A stretch of DNA of 47,189 bases from positions 1 to 47,189 of the forward strand of contig QOQW01000033.1 of NCBI GenBank assembly GCA_003327425.1, read 5' to 3'. The translations under genes and the position numbers were made by a program. The DNA comes from Candidatus Ozemibacter sibiricus. GTDB lineage: Bacteria; Muiribacteriota; Ozemobacteria; Ozemobacterales; Ozemobacteraceae. This document shows positions 18,171 to 26,904 of the stretch, in pieces; the first letter of the stretch is position 1, and the number at the start of each line of letters is the position of its first letter. The notes beneath the pieces are model-generated. The model did no database searches. It worked only from the letters and a program-made list of their open reading frames with translations, and was not told the origin of the DNA.

Positions 18171-19190
18171 ATGCGCCATCGCGGCCGCCCGTTCGCTCCG
18201 ATCCTCAAGGCGATGCCATGGGCCTTCCTGTGCATCATGGTCGTGGCGATCAGGCTCTGGGGGGCGGCGACACCACCCGACGCCTCGGGATCGGTCACGG
18301 TGGTTCTCATCTCCGATCTCAACGAGGCCTACGGTGCGACCACCTACAGCCGTGACGTCGAGGCGGCGCTGCGCCGCATCGAAGAGATGCGTCCCAATCT
18401 GGTCATCTGCCTGGGCGACATGGTCGCGGGGCAGAAAGCCCAGTTGAGCGAGGCGACCGTGCGGGCCATGTGGCAGGGCTTCGAGACCGCCATCTGGCAG
18501 CGGTTGGCGCGACAAGGCCTGCCGCTGGCCTTCACCTTCGGCAATCACGACGGCCCCAATTCCCCCGCCTTCGCCCACGAGCGCCGGATCGCTCGCGAAT
18601 TCTGGCTGGCGCGGCGCCCGCCGCTCGCCTACGTGGATGCCACGCGCTTCCCAGAGAATTACAGCTTCACGCTCGGTGGTCTGTTCATCGCCGTGCTCGA
18701 CGCCTCGACCGCGACCATCGTTCAGTGCCAGCGCGACTGGCTGGCCGCGCAGATGGCCACCGAGGCGGCCCGGGCCGCCCGGGTGCGGGTGGTGATCGGT
18801 CACCTTCCGCTCTACGCGCTCGCTGAGGGTCGCAACCGCCCCGGCGATGTGCTGGCCGGCGCCGACGAGCTACACGCCTGGTTCACCCGTCTGGGCATTG
18901 ATTACTACTTGAGCGGCCACCATCATGCGTTCTTCCCCTCTCGCAAGGGGGCCCTGGGCATGATCGGCGCCGGGGCCCTCGGGGGCGGCCCGCGCCGACT
19001 CCTCGGTTGGCACCAGCCGCCCGCGAAGACGCTCACCGTCCTGCATCTGCCGCCCGGGGAAAGGCGATTTCGGATCACCACCTATGATGTCACTCACGAT
19101 TTCCGGGTGCTGTCGCCATCCGATCTGCCGCGCCTCATCAAAGGATGCAATGGCCTCTCGGTCCGCGACGATCCGCCCGTTGATCGCTGA
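18171..19190 (+). CDS. Calcineurin-like metallophosphatase, exported or membrane-anchored
   Basis: Binuclear-metal phosphoesterase. An N-terminal hydrophobic segment (MPWAFLCIMVVAIRLWGAA) follows an Arg-rich start, indicating export or membrane anchoring. Metal motifs in order: SDLN (in place of the usual D-x-H), CLGDMVAGQ, GNHDGPN, GHLPLYA and GHHHAFF. The D-x-N variant of motif I together with GHHHAFFPSR marks a recognisable subfamily rather than a damaged site. The ATG at 18171 was chosen because GAAAGAAGG lies 6 bases upstream; an in-frame TTG 6 bases earlier is possible. Substrate unknown. It is divergent from the superoxide dismutase gene. Confidence 0.87.
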   Translation: MRHRGRPFAPILKAMPWAFLCIMVVAIRLWGAATPPDASGSVTVVLISDLNEAYGATTYSRDVEAALRRIEEMRPNLVICLGDMVAGQKAQLSEATVRAMWQGFETAIWQRLARQGLPLAFTFGNHDGPNSPAFAHERRIAREFWLARRPPLAYVDATRFPENYSFTLGGLFIAVLDASTATIVQCQRDWLAAQMATEAARAARVRVVIGHLPLYALAEGRNRPGDVLAGADELHAWFTRLGIDYYLSGHHHAFFPSRKGALGMIGAGALGGGPRRLLGWHQPPAKTLTVLHLPPGERRFRITTYDVTHDFRVLSPSDLPRLIKGCNGLSVRDDPPVDR

Positions 19191-19254
19191 CGAAAACTGA
19201 CGCGCCTGGGCCATTCCGCAGCGATCGGCCCCCAGGACTGGCGAAAGCCATACC

Positions 19255-22200
19255 TCAGACGCTGGGGCCACCAACCGAATCGCCGGCCGGGGAAGGCTCC
19301 ACCGGAAGGTTGACACGGCTCGTCAACCATTCTCTGGCTTGAGCGGCGAGGTCATCGAGGCGCGCGCGCGGCCAGCTTTCGATCCAGGGCAGCAAGGGGA
19401 TCTCCCGCCAGACGAATTCTTCTCGGAACGATTCAAGGTAATGCCCGATCGCCATCACTTTCCCGACATCGTGCACCGAACCTGGGGGAACGCTCATCTG
19501 GAGCCAAGCTGCCACCACGCGAGCCAGAAGCTGTTGATTCGCCAGATCACTGGGAAGCATCTCCCATGCCAGTTCGACCACTTCCGACCAGCGCCCGGCG
19601 CGGTAGGCCTCGTCGAGGCGCGCTTGGAGCGCCAGCTCCGGCCACGGGCCCGCTCGGCCATGATCGCGCAATTCCAGCACCTCCTCGGCGAATTTCACAT
19701 ACTTCGCCAAGGGGCAGGCGTCGGCAGAAACCAGGTGCTGCCCGGCCTTCCAGGTCTCGATCGCGGCTTCGATCTGGCCGAGGCGGAATTGCGCCATGCC
19801 CAAGAGATGATACGCATGCTGCGGGAGAGCGGCGGGGCGTTCGGCCACCATCTCATGCAAGAGATGCCGGACCATTTCCCATTCGCCCTTTTCTGCCGCC
19901 TTGCTGGCGACCTGGAGACGAGCCCAAGGATGATCAGGAAACCTCTGGCCGAACCAATCCGCCACTTCTTTGAGCTGATCGAAAAGGAAGGTTCGGTACA
20001 AGGCGCCACAGAGGGGCAGGATCCGATCGGGGTCCTGCTCGGCGGCGCGCTTCCCTGCCTGGATCAGGTCGCGCAGCTGAGCATGGTGGGAGGATTTGAT
20101 GGTTCGGACCAACTCAGGATCGACGGTGATCCCAGAGGCGAAACTGCCGCACCCGAAATTGAAATGCTCATTGAAACCTGGCATCGCAAGACGGTCATCG
20201 ACCCAACTCCGGGGGCATTCCACCGGTGGCTTATCGCCCAGAAGAGTCACTTGAAAGGCCGTCGACGAACACTCGACCAACCAGACGCGTTGGGTGGCCT
20301 GATCGGTCAGCAAATGCCATCGCTCGGCCACTCGCGAGCGAAAGACCTCCTGCCAGCCTTCCCCTTCTTGTCGCAGAGCGACCAGTTCGAAATGGGGCGG
20401 ATCCTCGGCAAGGCTCCAGTAGACCACGTAGATCATTCCCGTGGACAAGGCGGTCGCCACTTCATGGGGAGCCTCGGCATCAGAATCATGCAAGGTATAC
20501 CCAGGAAGTTCGGACGCTGGTTTCCCGCTCACATAGAGGGTCAATTCGGACGTTTCAAAATCGTCGAGGTCGCCCTCGATTGAATGGCCCAACAGGAGGA
20601 AATCACGGCCGTTGGGATGTATGGCCACCTCGAACACCGACTCTTCGGGTATGGAGCAGGAAGCGACAGAGCGACCCGTCGGGGTGTAGAGCGTCAATTC
20701 ATCCCTTTTCCCTTCCCGTCGGAAGGCGATCAGGGGTTCACGACCGGTCCGAATGACGATGGAACAATCCCTGGCCCCGGAAAGTCTTCTGGGAGGTTTG
20801 TGTCGATCGATATCGTAGACCTCGAGAATCCATTCGCCGCTTCCTCGAATTTGATGGTGTCCCCAGAAGATACGCTCTTGTGGGAAGACCAGAAGGTCCT
20901 CGAGGGTGTGACTGGGAGGGAGCCAGTCGGAGCGACGGATCCAGGTACGAATGGCCAGAGGAGCCAGCGCCAGCTCGAACAGCCCTCCATTGTCTCCGAC
21001 GACCCAGAGGCTGTTTTCTCCAGCCGTGACCTGCATGAACGAAAAAGGCTCGGGGACTCGCAGGACCACGACCCGCCGGAAATTTCCGGCATCCATATCG
21101 AAGAAACGCAGAAACACCCATTCATCGTATGAACTGGCCAGCACGACCGTACGCTCCTCGGGAAGGCAGCAGAGATTGTCTTCGAGAGTGACGCCCAAAT
21201 CGGCCCTGACCAGATAAGGAGGAAGTCCGTCGACTGAACATTCGAGCAGGCCCCAAGCCCGATTCACCGCCCGCTGATGCTCGGCGGCCCGGGCCCGCCA
21301 GGTCGCGGCCCCCGCCTCATCACCAGCTTGCTGGCAGGCGGCCGCCAGTTCGTCGGCCGCCTGCCGGGCGGCGAGCCAGTCGGAGCCATGGCAGGCCGTC
21401 GCATGGCGTTGTTCGAGCCGCGCGAGTTCTTGAGTCTGCGCCTGGCGGCTCTTGAGCGCGCGCAGACGCTGGCGGTCGGGTTCAGCCAGCGCGGCCTCGT
21501 GATCGGCGCTCAGGCGGTCGAGGGCGGCCCTGGCCTCGTCCAGCCGCCCGTGGTCGAGATGTCGGCCGGCTTCGTCGAGCAGGGCGATCGCCTCCTGTTT
21601 CCGCTGCTCTTGTCGCTGGGCGGTCGCGGTCTGCCAGGCGTCGCATGCTGCAGGCAGGGCGCGCAGAAGATCGTAATGCGGTTCGAGCAGGGCGAGCCAG
21701 CGGTCAGCCGGTTCGCCGGCGGCCCGCGCCTGCTCGACGGCGGCGAGCGCCTCCACGGCGGCGATCAGGTTCTCCGGACGAGCGGCCGGGCGGGGGAAGG
21801 CCAGGGTTTCCAACCAGACGCACCGCCGATCGGGCACCGCCTCCCGCACCTGCCGCCGTCCTTCGGCGGGCAGCTCGAGGTAGGCGCGCAGAGCGGCCGT
21901 GGTCGGCCGCTGGTCGAGCCCGACGATGACCTGCCGGACCGCCGCGGCGGCGCGCCGGTCTCGATCGCGCGCCTGGGCCGCCTCGAGGCGCGCCCGCAAC
22001 GGTTCGGGCGCCGCCCCGGCCGCGATCGCCTTGCGCAGGCATTCGGCCTCCCGCCCGGGATCGTCGCTGGCCGCCGCCTCGTCGGCGCTGGCCAGCCAGG
22101 TCTGGATGCGCTCCTGGCGCTGGCGCGCCTTGATCTCCTGCAAGGCGTGAAGCGCCGTCGGGTTGCCGGGATGGGCAGCCAGGAGCGACTCGGCCAGAGC

Positions 22201-23232
22201 TTGCGCCTCGGCCAGCCGTCCATCGGCCAACGCCTGGCGCACCGGCCGCTCGAGCGGGGCGAGCCGATCGGCCTCGGCGGCCCTGATCGCCTGCCGCAAG
22301 GCCGCCACCTCTTCTCGATGTTCCAGCGCCGGCAGCTCTTCCAGGTCGTGCAGACATCCCTTCGCCCGTTCCAGCTCGCCCTGGGCCAGGAAGGCGCGGC
22401 CAGCCGCCAGCAGGGTCTCGGCAGGCACCGCTACCCCGGCCCGGCGGGCCCGGGCCAGCGCCTCGATCGCCCGACCCAGGCGGGTCTCGGCCGCCACGAG
22501 ATAGGAGACGACCCGCGCTTCGCTCGCTACCGCCGCCGGCAACGATGCCGCGAGAGCCAGCGCCTGTTCATCGTCGGCCAGGTGGTCGACGAACAGCTCG
22601 AGCAGCAGCAGAGCGGGGGCCGGATCGTTTCCGGCGCGAGCCAAGGCCGCCCGGGCGCATTCTTCGCAAGCCGCATAGTCATACTCGGCCAGGGCCTGAC
22701 GGCCGCGCGCCAGGATCTCGGCCAGGCTGCCGGCCCCGGCGTCTTCGCTCCGGCGCAACGATGCCGACGAGCCCTGCGCCAAAGAGGGCTCGCCGGTTTG
22801 GGCGGCGAGGGGGGCCGCAGCGTCGCGAGAAGAGCGCCCCATTCCCCCATCGGTGCGACCCCGGCGAGGCGATTGGCCTCTGGCCGCCAACTGCCGGTTC
22901 ACCCAGTCCTGCGCTTCGTGGTCGAGTTCGCCGACCAGGGCGTGGCACGCGTCATCGTCGAAAAATCCGGTGCGCCGCAAGCCGATCAGCTCAGGATTCT
23001 TCGGATCGGGACATTCGATCGTCAAAGCATCGGCGAACCGCCGGATCAGCAGGCTCTGCAACTGGGCCTTCAACCGATACCGGGTCGCCGCTTCTTGCGC
23101 CGGTAGGTCTTTCCCCGAAGGATTGACCCGATGGATCAGGCGGATCAACTCGTCGAGCGTGACGGCCTTCTTCCCTTCCAGGATGTCTTGGAGGTCGCGG
23201 TCGAGTGGCGAAGCGCGAGACGGTCGGACCAT
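19255..23232 (-). CDS. Giant helical/beta-propeller/TPR-like protein
   Basis: 1325 residues, no signal peptide, no recognised enzyme family. Visible architecture: a compact N-terminal domain (1-120), a disordered Arg/Gly/Ala linker, then about 500 residues of Ala/Arg-rich helical repeats that resemble degenerate TPR-like units (for example AGRAFLAQGELERAKGCLHD). Residues about 655-1005 are strand-rich with repeated hydrophobic-aromatic blades (LWVVGDNGGLFEL; WILEVYDIDR; VFEVAIHPNGRDFLLLGH), likely a beta-propeller. The C-terminal 280 residues return to TPR-like helices (HAYHLLGMAQFRLGQIEAAI). This looks like a large cytoplasmic scaffold. CGGAGAAG precedes the ATG. It is alone in its transcription unit or follows the 23626-25587 gene after a 393-base gap. 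Confidence 0.82.
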   Translation of the reverse strand: MVRPSRASPLDRDLQDILEGKKAVTLDELIRLIHRVNPSGKDLPAQEAATRYRLKAQLQSLLIRRFADALTIECPDPKNPELIGLRRTGFFDDDACHALVGELDHEAQDWVNRQLAARGQSPRRGRTDGGMGRSSRDAAAPLAAQTGEPSLAQGSSASLRRSEDAGAGSLAEILARGRQALAEYDYAACEECARAALARAGNDPAPALLLLELFVDHLADDEQALALAASLPAAVASEARVVSYLVAAETRLGRAIEALARARRAGVAVPAETLLAAGRAFLAQGELERAKGCLHDLEELPALEHREEVAALRQAIRAAEADRLAPLERPVRQALADGRLAEAQALAESLLAAHPGNPTALHALQEIKARQRQERIQTWLASADEAAASDDPGREAECLRKAIAAGAAPEPLRARLEAAQARDRDRRAAAAVRQVIVGLDQRPTTAALRAYLELPAEGRRQVREAVPDRRCVWLETLAFPRPAARPENLIAAVEALAAVEQARAAGEPADRWLALLEPHYDLLRALPAACDAWQTATAQRQEQRKQEAIALLDEAGRHLDHGRLDEARAALDRLSADHEAALAEPDRQRLRALKSRQAQTQELARLEQRHATACHGSDWLAARQAADELAAACQQAGDEAGAATWRARAAEHQRAVNRAWGLLECSVDGLPPYLVRADLGVTLEDNLCCLPEERTVVLASSYDEWVFLRFFDMDAGNFRRVVVLRVPEPFSFMQVTAGENSLWVVGDNGGLFELALAPLAIRTWIRRSDWLPPSHTLEDLLVFPQERIFWGHHQIRGSGEWILEVYDIDRHKPPRRLSGARDCSIVIRTGREPLIAFRREGKRDELTLYTPTGRSVASCSIPEESVFEVAIHPNGRDFLLLGHSIEGDLDDFETSELTLYVSGKPASELPGYTLHDSDAEAPHEVATALSTGMIYVVYWSLAEDPPHFELVALRQEGEGWQEVFRSRVAERWHLLTDQATQRVWLVECSSTAFQVTLLGDKPPVECPRSWVDDRLAMPGFNEHFNFGCGSFASGITVDPELVRTIKSSHHAQLRDLIQAGKRAAEQDPDRILPLCGALYRTFLFDQLKEVADWFGQRFPDHPWARLQVASKAAEKGEWEMVRHLLHEMVAERPAALPQHAYHLLGMAQFRLGQIEAAIETWKAGQHLVSADACPLAKYVKFAEEVLELRDHGRAGPWPELALQARLDEAYRAGRWSEVVELAWEMLPSDLANQQLLARVVAAWLQMSVPPGSVHDVGKVMAIGHYLESFREEFVWREIPLLPWIESWPRARLDDLAAQAREWLTSRVNLPVEPSPAGDSVGGPSV

Positions 23233-23625
23233 GTGGCTTCTCCGAAAAGAACGTTCATCTTCAGGGCGCGAGCCAGGGAAGTTCCTGTCTGTAGCCCAAC
23301 GCCGCGTGCCGGTAAGGTCCTGGCGGTCGCCAACAGCCGCCTTCGGCGGTGGCGCCTGGCGATGGGAAACAGGCTGATGGTCGCTCAGACGACGACGATC
23401 TGCCCTTCGCCCTTCCCGCGCAGCATACCAGAAACTCTCGACGAATTGGTAGGCCGAAGGTTTCCCTGAGGTGAAAGGCGGGCCGCGGCGGAGATGGGCA
23501 GAAACCGCTCACCGATTGTCAAATCGGTGGTGCAGGCCTGGTTCGCTTGATGCGATCGGTGGGCGGGAAACCCCGCCATCACTGGTCGCCTCGGCCTCGC
23601 TCGTTCAGAGCGATGCGGCGCGATC
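23233..23625. other. 393-bp gap between two - strand genes, with hairpins
   Basis: No gene is supported. Two perfect inverted repeats are visible: CACCGATT/AATCGGTG (23510-23517 and 23522-23529, 4-base loop) and GGCGGG/CCCGCC (23562-23567 and 23572-23577). They lie within 120 bases after the stop of the upstream - strand gene, so they could form its transcription end, but neither is followed by a T-run on -. The remainder is leader for the 1325-residue gene. Confidence 0.4.
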
Positions 23626-25587
23626 TCAATCCACGCGGCCGGGGTTGGCCAGGCCTTCGGGGTGGTGCGTCGCTTCGAGATGGCGCACCAGGCGCGAGGC
23701 CCGATTCAACCGCCCCGCCCGCACCACTTCTTCGGTCGAGCCATCGGCCAGCTTCACCGTGATGGTCAGCATCGGATCGCAAGGAATGGGGCGGAAGCCC
23801 TCTTCCTCGAGCTGGAACGCCTCGACCAGCTCGTTGCGCCGGGCCAGCAGCTTCTCGGTGAACAGCCGTTGCACGAACACCGGCCAACCGCTATCGGCCA
23901 GGATGTCTTCGAGATGGGAGCGCGTCAATCGCGCGATCTGCCGGGCCATCCAGCGCCCATCGGCCCACGTGACCTGCTGCCAGGGTTTGACGGGGAACAA
24001 GGGCCGATAGCGGAACCGGATCTGGCGGTCGGTCAGGGTGAGCATCGACGCCCCGAACGCGCTGGGATCGCCTTTCCGGTATTTCAGAGCGGCGGATCCT
24101 CCGCCGGCGCCCAGGGAACAACCGAGATCGCAGAGGTATTCGACCACGCGATCCCAGGCCCCGGTCGCCGGGTTCGGCAGGAGGGCGACGCGGGCATTGT
24201 CTTCTTTGATGTCGGGGTTGTCGATCCAGGCGTTGAAGACCAGAGCGCCCCGGGCCACCCGGTCGGTCTCGGCGCCCAGACCGTTGATCGGCGCCCCGCT
24301 CAGCCGATGGACGGTGGGATCGAACAAACTGAGCTGCAGTTCATGGAAGAGGGCGTAGTAGGCCCCGATGTATTCTTCTGGAATCCCTTCCTTGGCGGCC
24401 AGGTCGGCATCGATGCGGCCCGAGCCGAGCAGGGTGCCATCGGAGGCCACCAGGCGAGGATGTTCGAGCAGATAGGGCGTCGGGTCGAACCGGAACATCG
24501 AGCGCTGGAACACCGCGGCGAACTGGGCGAAGGTGCGGATGGCCGCCGGATCTTGATCGCGGGGCGGGGCGAAGACCAGCAGAACGGCTCCCGGAGCGGT
24601 GGGCAGGGTCAGATCGGCGAAGGGACCGCCGACTTCGAGCATGAGACGGGCAGCGACCGGGTCGGTATGCACCTCGCGGCCCCACTTGCCCTTCCATTTC
24701 ACGCCGTAGCGGTCGGTCGATTCGAATTTCGGCGTGGAGCCGCTTTCCCGGATCTTCCGAAGGAATTGCACCCGGGTGGCCCGTGTCAGATCGAAGCTCT
24801 TGGTTTTCTTGCCCTGCTGGCGCAGCCGCTGGGTCAGGTCATACAGGAACGCCCGATAGCGGAACCCCGGCATCCCGCCGGGGGCGAACCCGGGATGGCC
24901 GGGTCGAGGCTGCAGCCGCGACACTTCGAAATGGTTCATGGCGGCCAGCTCGGCCACGGTCACCGGACCGCGACCGTCGGGGTAATACAGCCAGGCGGCC
25001 TCGCGGCGGGCGGCTTCCAGGCCGAGCGGGCGCCGCGGGTCGACGGGTCGCGCGATGGTCGAGTAGGCACCCGGTTGCAAAATGGCCGGCGCCCCCCGCC
25101 GGATGGTACCGAGCAGCGGCTCGGGAATATCTTCGAGATCGGCCTCGATGCTGAAGGCCAGGCGTTGCAGCTCGACGAAGCGGCGCTGCGCCTCAGACCC
25201 CGCCGTCGCCAGATCGGCGGCCGCCAAGGCCTTTCCCTGGTCGAGGATCAAGCGGCAGGCCACGATCACGCCGTCCTGGGCGATCTTGTCGGCCGCCTGG
25301 CCTTTGGCCTGCAGGGCGGCCCGCCGCTGTTCATGGAACCGACTCACCCGCCCGAGCAGTTCGGCCAGGGAAGCCTTGGTCAGCGGCCCCTCGCGGTAGC
25401 GCGGCACGATCGATTCCCGGGCGGCCGCCAGCCAGGGGCCGGCGGTCAGCCAGCCGACGAGCGCCAGGCCCCACACCCACCGCGGCACAAGCGTCGGTGC
25501 CGCCAACGATGCCCCGCCACGGGTCACCCGCTCAGCGCCGGCAGGCCTTCGCCCCAACGTTTGGTTTTCTTGGCAAACTGATGTCAT
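23626..25587 (-). CDS. Exported protein of unknown function with kinase-like D..N/DLG signature
   Basis: 653 residues from the ATG at 25587, which follows GGAGGG and a signal-anchor segment (VPRWVWGLALVGWLTAGPWLAAA). The N-terminal 120 residues after it are helical. The central and C-terminal part carries FNAWIDNPDIKEDN (about residues 448-463) and, about 20 residues later, EYLCDLGCSLGAGG. The spacing of an Asp-x4-Asn-like loop and an Asp-Leu-Gly motif recalls HipA- and PI4K-like kinases, where they bind metal and ATP; a glycine-rich nucleotide loop is not evident. The end (GRWMARQIARLTRSHLEDIL; FTEKLLARRNELV) is helical. Upstream by 101 bases is the YiiX-like lipoprotein on the same strand. 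Function is unknown. Confidence 0.75.
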   Translation of the reverse strand: MTSVCQENQTLGRRPAGAERVTRGGASLAAPTLVPRWVWGLALVGWLTAGPWLAAARESIVPRYREGPLTKASLAELLGRVSRFHEQRRAALQAKGQAADKIAQDGVIVACRLILDQGKALAAADLATAGSEAQRRFVELQRLAFSIEADLEDIPEPLLGTIRRGAPAILQPGAYSTIARPVDPRRPLGLEAARREAAWLYYPDGRGPVTVAELAAMNHFEVSRLQPRPGHPGFAPGGMPGFRYRAFLYDLTQRLRQQGKKTKSFDLTRATRVQFLRKIRESGSTPKFESTDRYGVKWKGKWGREVHTDPVAARLMLEVGGPFADLTLPTAPGAVLLVFAPPRDQDPAAIRTFAQFAAVFQRSMFRFDPTPYLLEHPRLVASDGTLLGSGRIDADLAAKEGIPEEYIGAYYALFHELQLSLFDPTVHRLSGAPINGLGAETDRVARGALVFNAWIDNPDIKEDNARVALLPNPATGAWDRVVEYLCDLGCSLGAGGGSAALKYRKGDPSAFGASMLTLTDRQIRFRYRPLFPVKPWQQVTWADGRWMARQIARLTRSHLEDILADSGWPVFVQRLFTEKLLARRNELVEAFQLEEEGFRPIPCDPMLTITVKLADGSTEEVVRAGRLNRASRLVRHLEATHHPEGLANPGRVD

Positions 25588-25688
25588 TCCACCCTCCTGC
25601 GGCGGCAGGCCCATTCGCGCTCTGGCAGGCAGGAACACCCAGCCGGCCTGCGGAAGCAGGCCAAGCCCGCCGCGCTCGAGCAAACGAT

Positions 25689-26741
25689 TCACCGTTGACC
25701 GTTCACCAGCGTCTGAATGTGATTCCAGAGCTTCTGACAAACGGCCTTGAAGTTGAGGTCGACCATGCGGCCCAGGGCCTCCCGCACCGGGGGCGGCGGC
25801 TCGTTCTGGTAGATCACGGTTCCGGCTTGTTCCAGCAGGTCGGCCGTGACGAAGGCGGCATCGAGCTTCTGCACGACACTGCGCGGCATGCGGGGAATGC
25901 GGCCGACCAACCCCGCCAGCCCGCGCCGGATCTGGGTCGTCGGCACCTGCAGGCCGGCCTCGCGCAAGCCCCGCCAGACCAGCTCGGTGCAATAGAGCGG
26001 CACGGGATTGGCAGTCAGGTCGAACCACAGCTCGCCATCGCGCTGCCGCACGATCGCGTCTTCCTTTTCGCTCAGATCGAAGCCCATGTCATAGGTGGTG
26101 CCTTTCCAGACATGGTAGGCCAGGTATTTGGCGAGCGCCCGAACCATCTGCTGCGAGCCCAGACGGGGCCGAATGATGCGAATGTGCTTGGTGGGGTAGC
26201 CGATGGCGGGGTCGCACAGATAGTTCACCAGATTGAGGGCGACCACCCGACTGATGGTAGTGTTGATCGTCACTTCCGGGGTGATGACATAGGTCCCGTG
26301 GGGGTCGATCGGGTACGGCAACCAGTTGAACACCCGCTTCACCTTGTTGTTCTCGATCTTGGGAAGGCCGACCCGATAATAGGCCTGGGTCGTGATCACC
26401 GAATCGGTGGGGCGGAGTTCCTGGATCAACTGTTTGAGGACATGCCCCTTCACCACTACCCCGGCATGGACGAACCGACAGGCTGGCACCAGCCCTCCGA
26501 TCACCGCGTACCATTGGGGGAAGGCCCGGTTGTTCTCGATGATGATATCGCCGGTCTCGACGAGCCGTCGCACCTGCACCTCATCGATGTCGATCTTGGG
26601 AGGATTGGGAACGGACGACGTGTAGAACTTGATGAGGGCATCGAGGGGGGAAGCCAGGGCCGCCGCTCCGGAGCAGGCCAGGAGAAGAAGGGCCAGAATG
26701 CTTCCCTTGGGCCATGAGCAGAGTTTCTGTGAATCACACAT
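25689..26741 (-). CDS. YiiX-like permuted papain-fold lipoprotein
   Basis: Predicted periplasmic cysteine hydrolase or acyltransferase of the circularly permuted NlpC/P60 (YiiX/YebB, formerly DUF830) group. The ATG at 26741 follows GGAGGAG, and the signal ends in a lipobox LLAC with Cys23, so it is probably a lipoprotein. GDIIIEN (64-70) and FVHAGVV (catalytic His92) form the first half; the nucleophile is Cys251 in PLYCTELVWRGL. The segment KGTTYDMGFDLSEKED before it also fits the family. Total length is 350 residues. It is divergent from a DUF4105/Lnb-like gene that also has a papain-type His/Cys pair, suggesting a shared envelope-lipid or peptidoglycan task; that link is inferred. Confidence 0.8.
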   Translation of the reverse strand: MCDSQKLCSWPKGSILALLLLACSGAAALASPLDALIKFYTSSVPNPPKIDIDEVQVRRLVETGDIIIENNRAFPQWYAVIGGLVPACRFVHAGVVVKGHVLKQLIQELRPTDSVITTQAYYRVGLPKIENNKVKRVFNWLPYPIDPHGTYVITPEVTINTTISRVVALNLVNYLCDPAIGYPTKHIRIIRPRLGSQQMVRALAKYLAYHVWKGTTYDMGFDLSEKEDAIVRQRDGELWFDLTANPVPLYCTELVWRGLREAGLQVPTTQIRRGLAGLVGRIPRMPRSVVQKLDAAFVTADLLEQAGTVIYQNEPPPPVREALGRMVDLNFKAVCQKLWNHIQTLVNGQR

Positions 26742-26826
26742 GGTCACGCTCCTCCTTGTGAAGGTCGTAGGAAAGGGACCAGGAAGATCATGGTCACATG
26801 GTTGCACCTTCCAGACGGTTTTGCGC

Positions 26827-26854
26827 TTGGTTTTGTTACAAATCGTGGTAGGAT
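26827..26854 (+). promoter_or_regulatory. Putative sigma70-type promoter of the DUF4105 gene
   Basis: TTGGTT (26827-26832), a 16-base spacer and TAGGAT (26849-26854). The -10 with its flank (GGTAGGATA) is the same as in the proposed ftsH promoter. It would yield a leader of about 45 bases. Confidence 0.42.
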
Positions 26855-26904
26855 ATTGTCAACGGTATCGAAAGACCTTTGTGTACGCAAGGAGACAGCC
26901 GCCC

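Noticed and set aside
21277-23106. 609-residue + frame opposite the 1325-residue gene
   Set aside because: Arg/Gly-rich antisense translation in a very GC-rich segment; the - strand frame is longer, has a ribosome binding site and coherent domains.
25588-26028. N-terminal extension of the 23626-25587 protein
   Set aside because: The additional residues overlap the YiiX-like gene in another frame; the ATG at 25587 has GGAGGG and a signal sequence.
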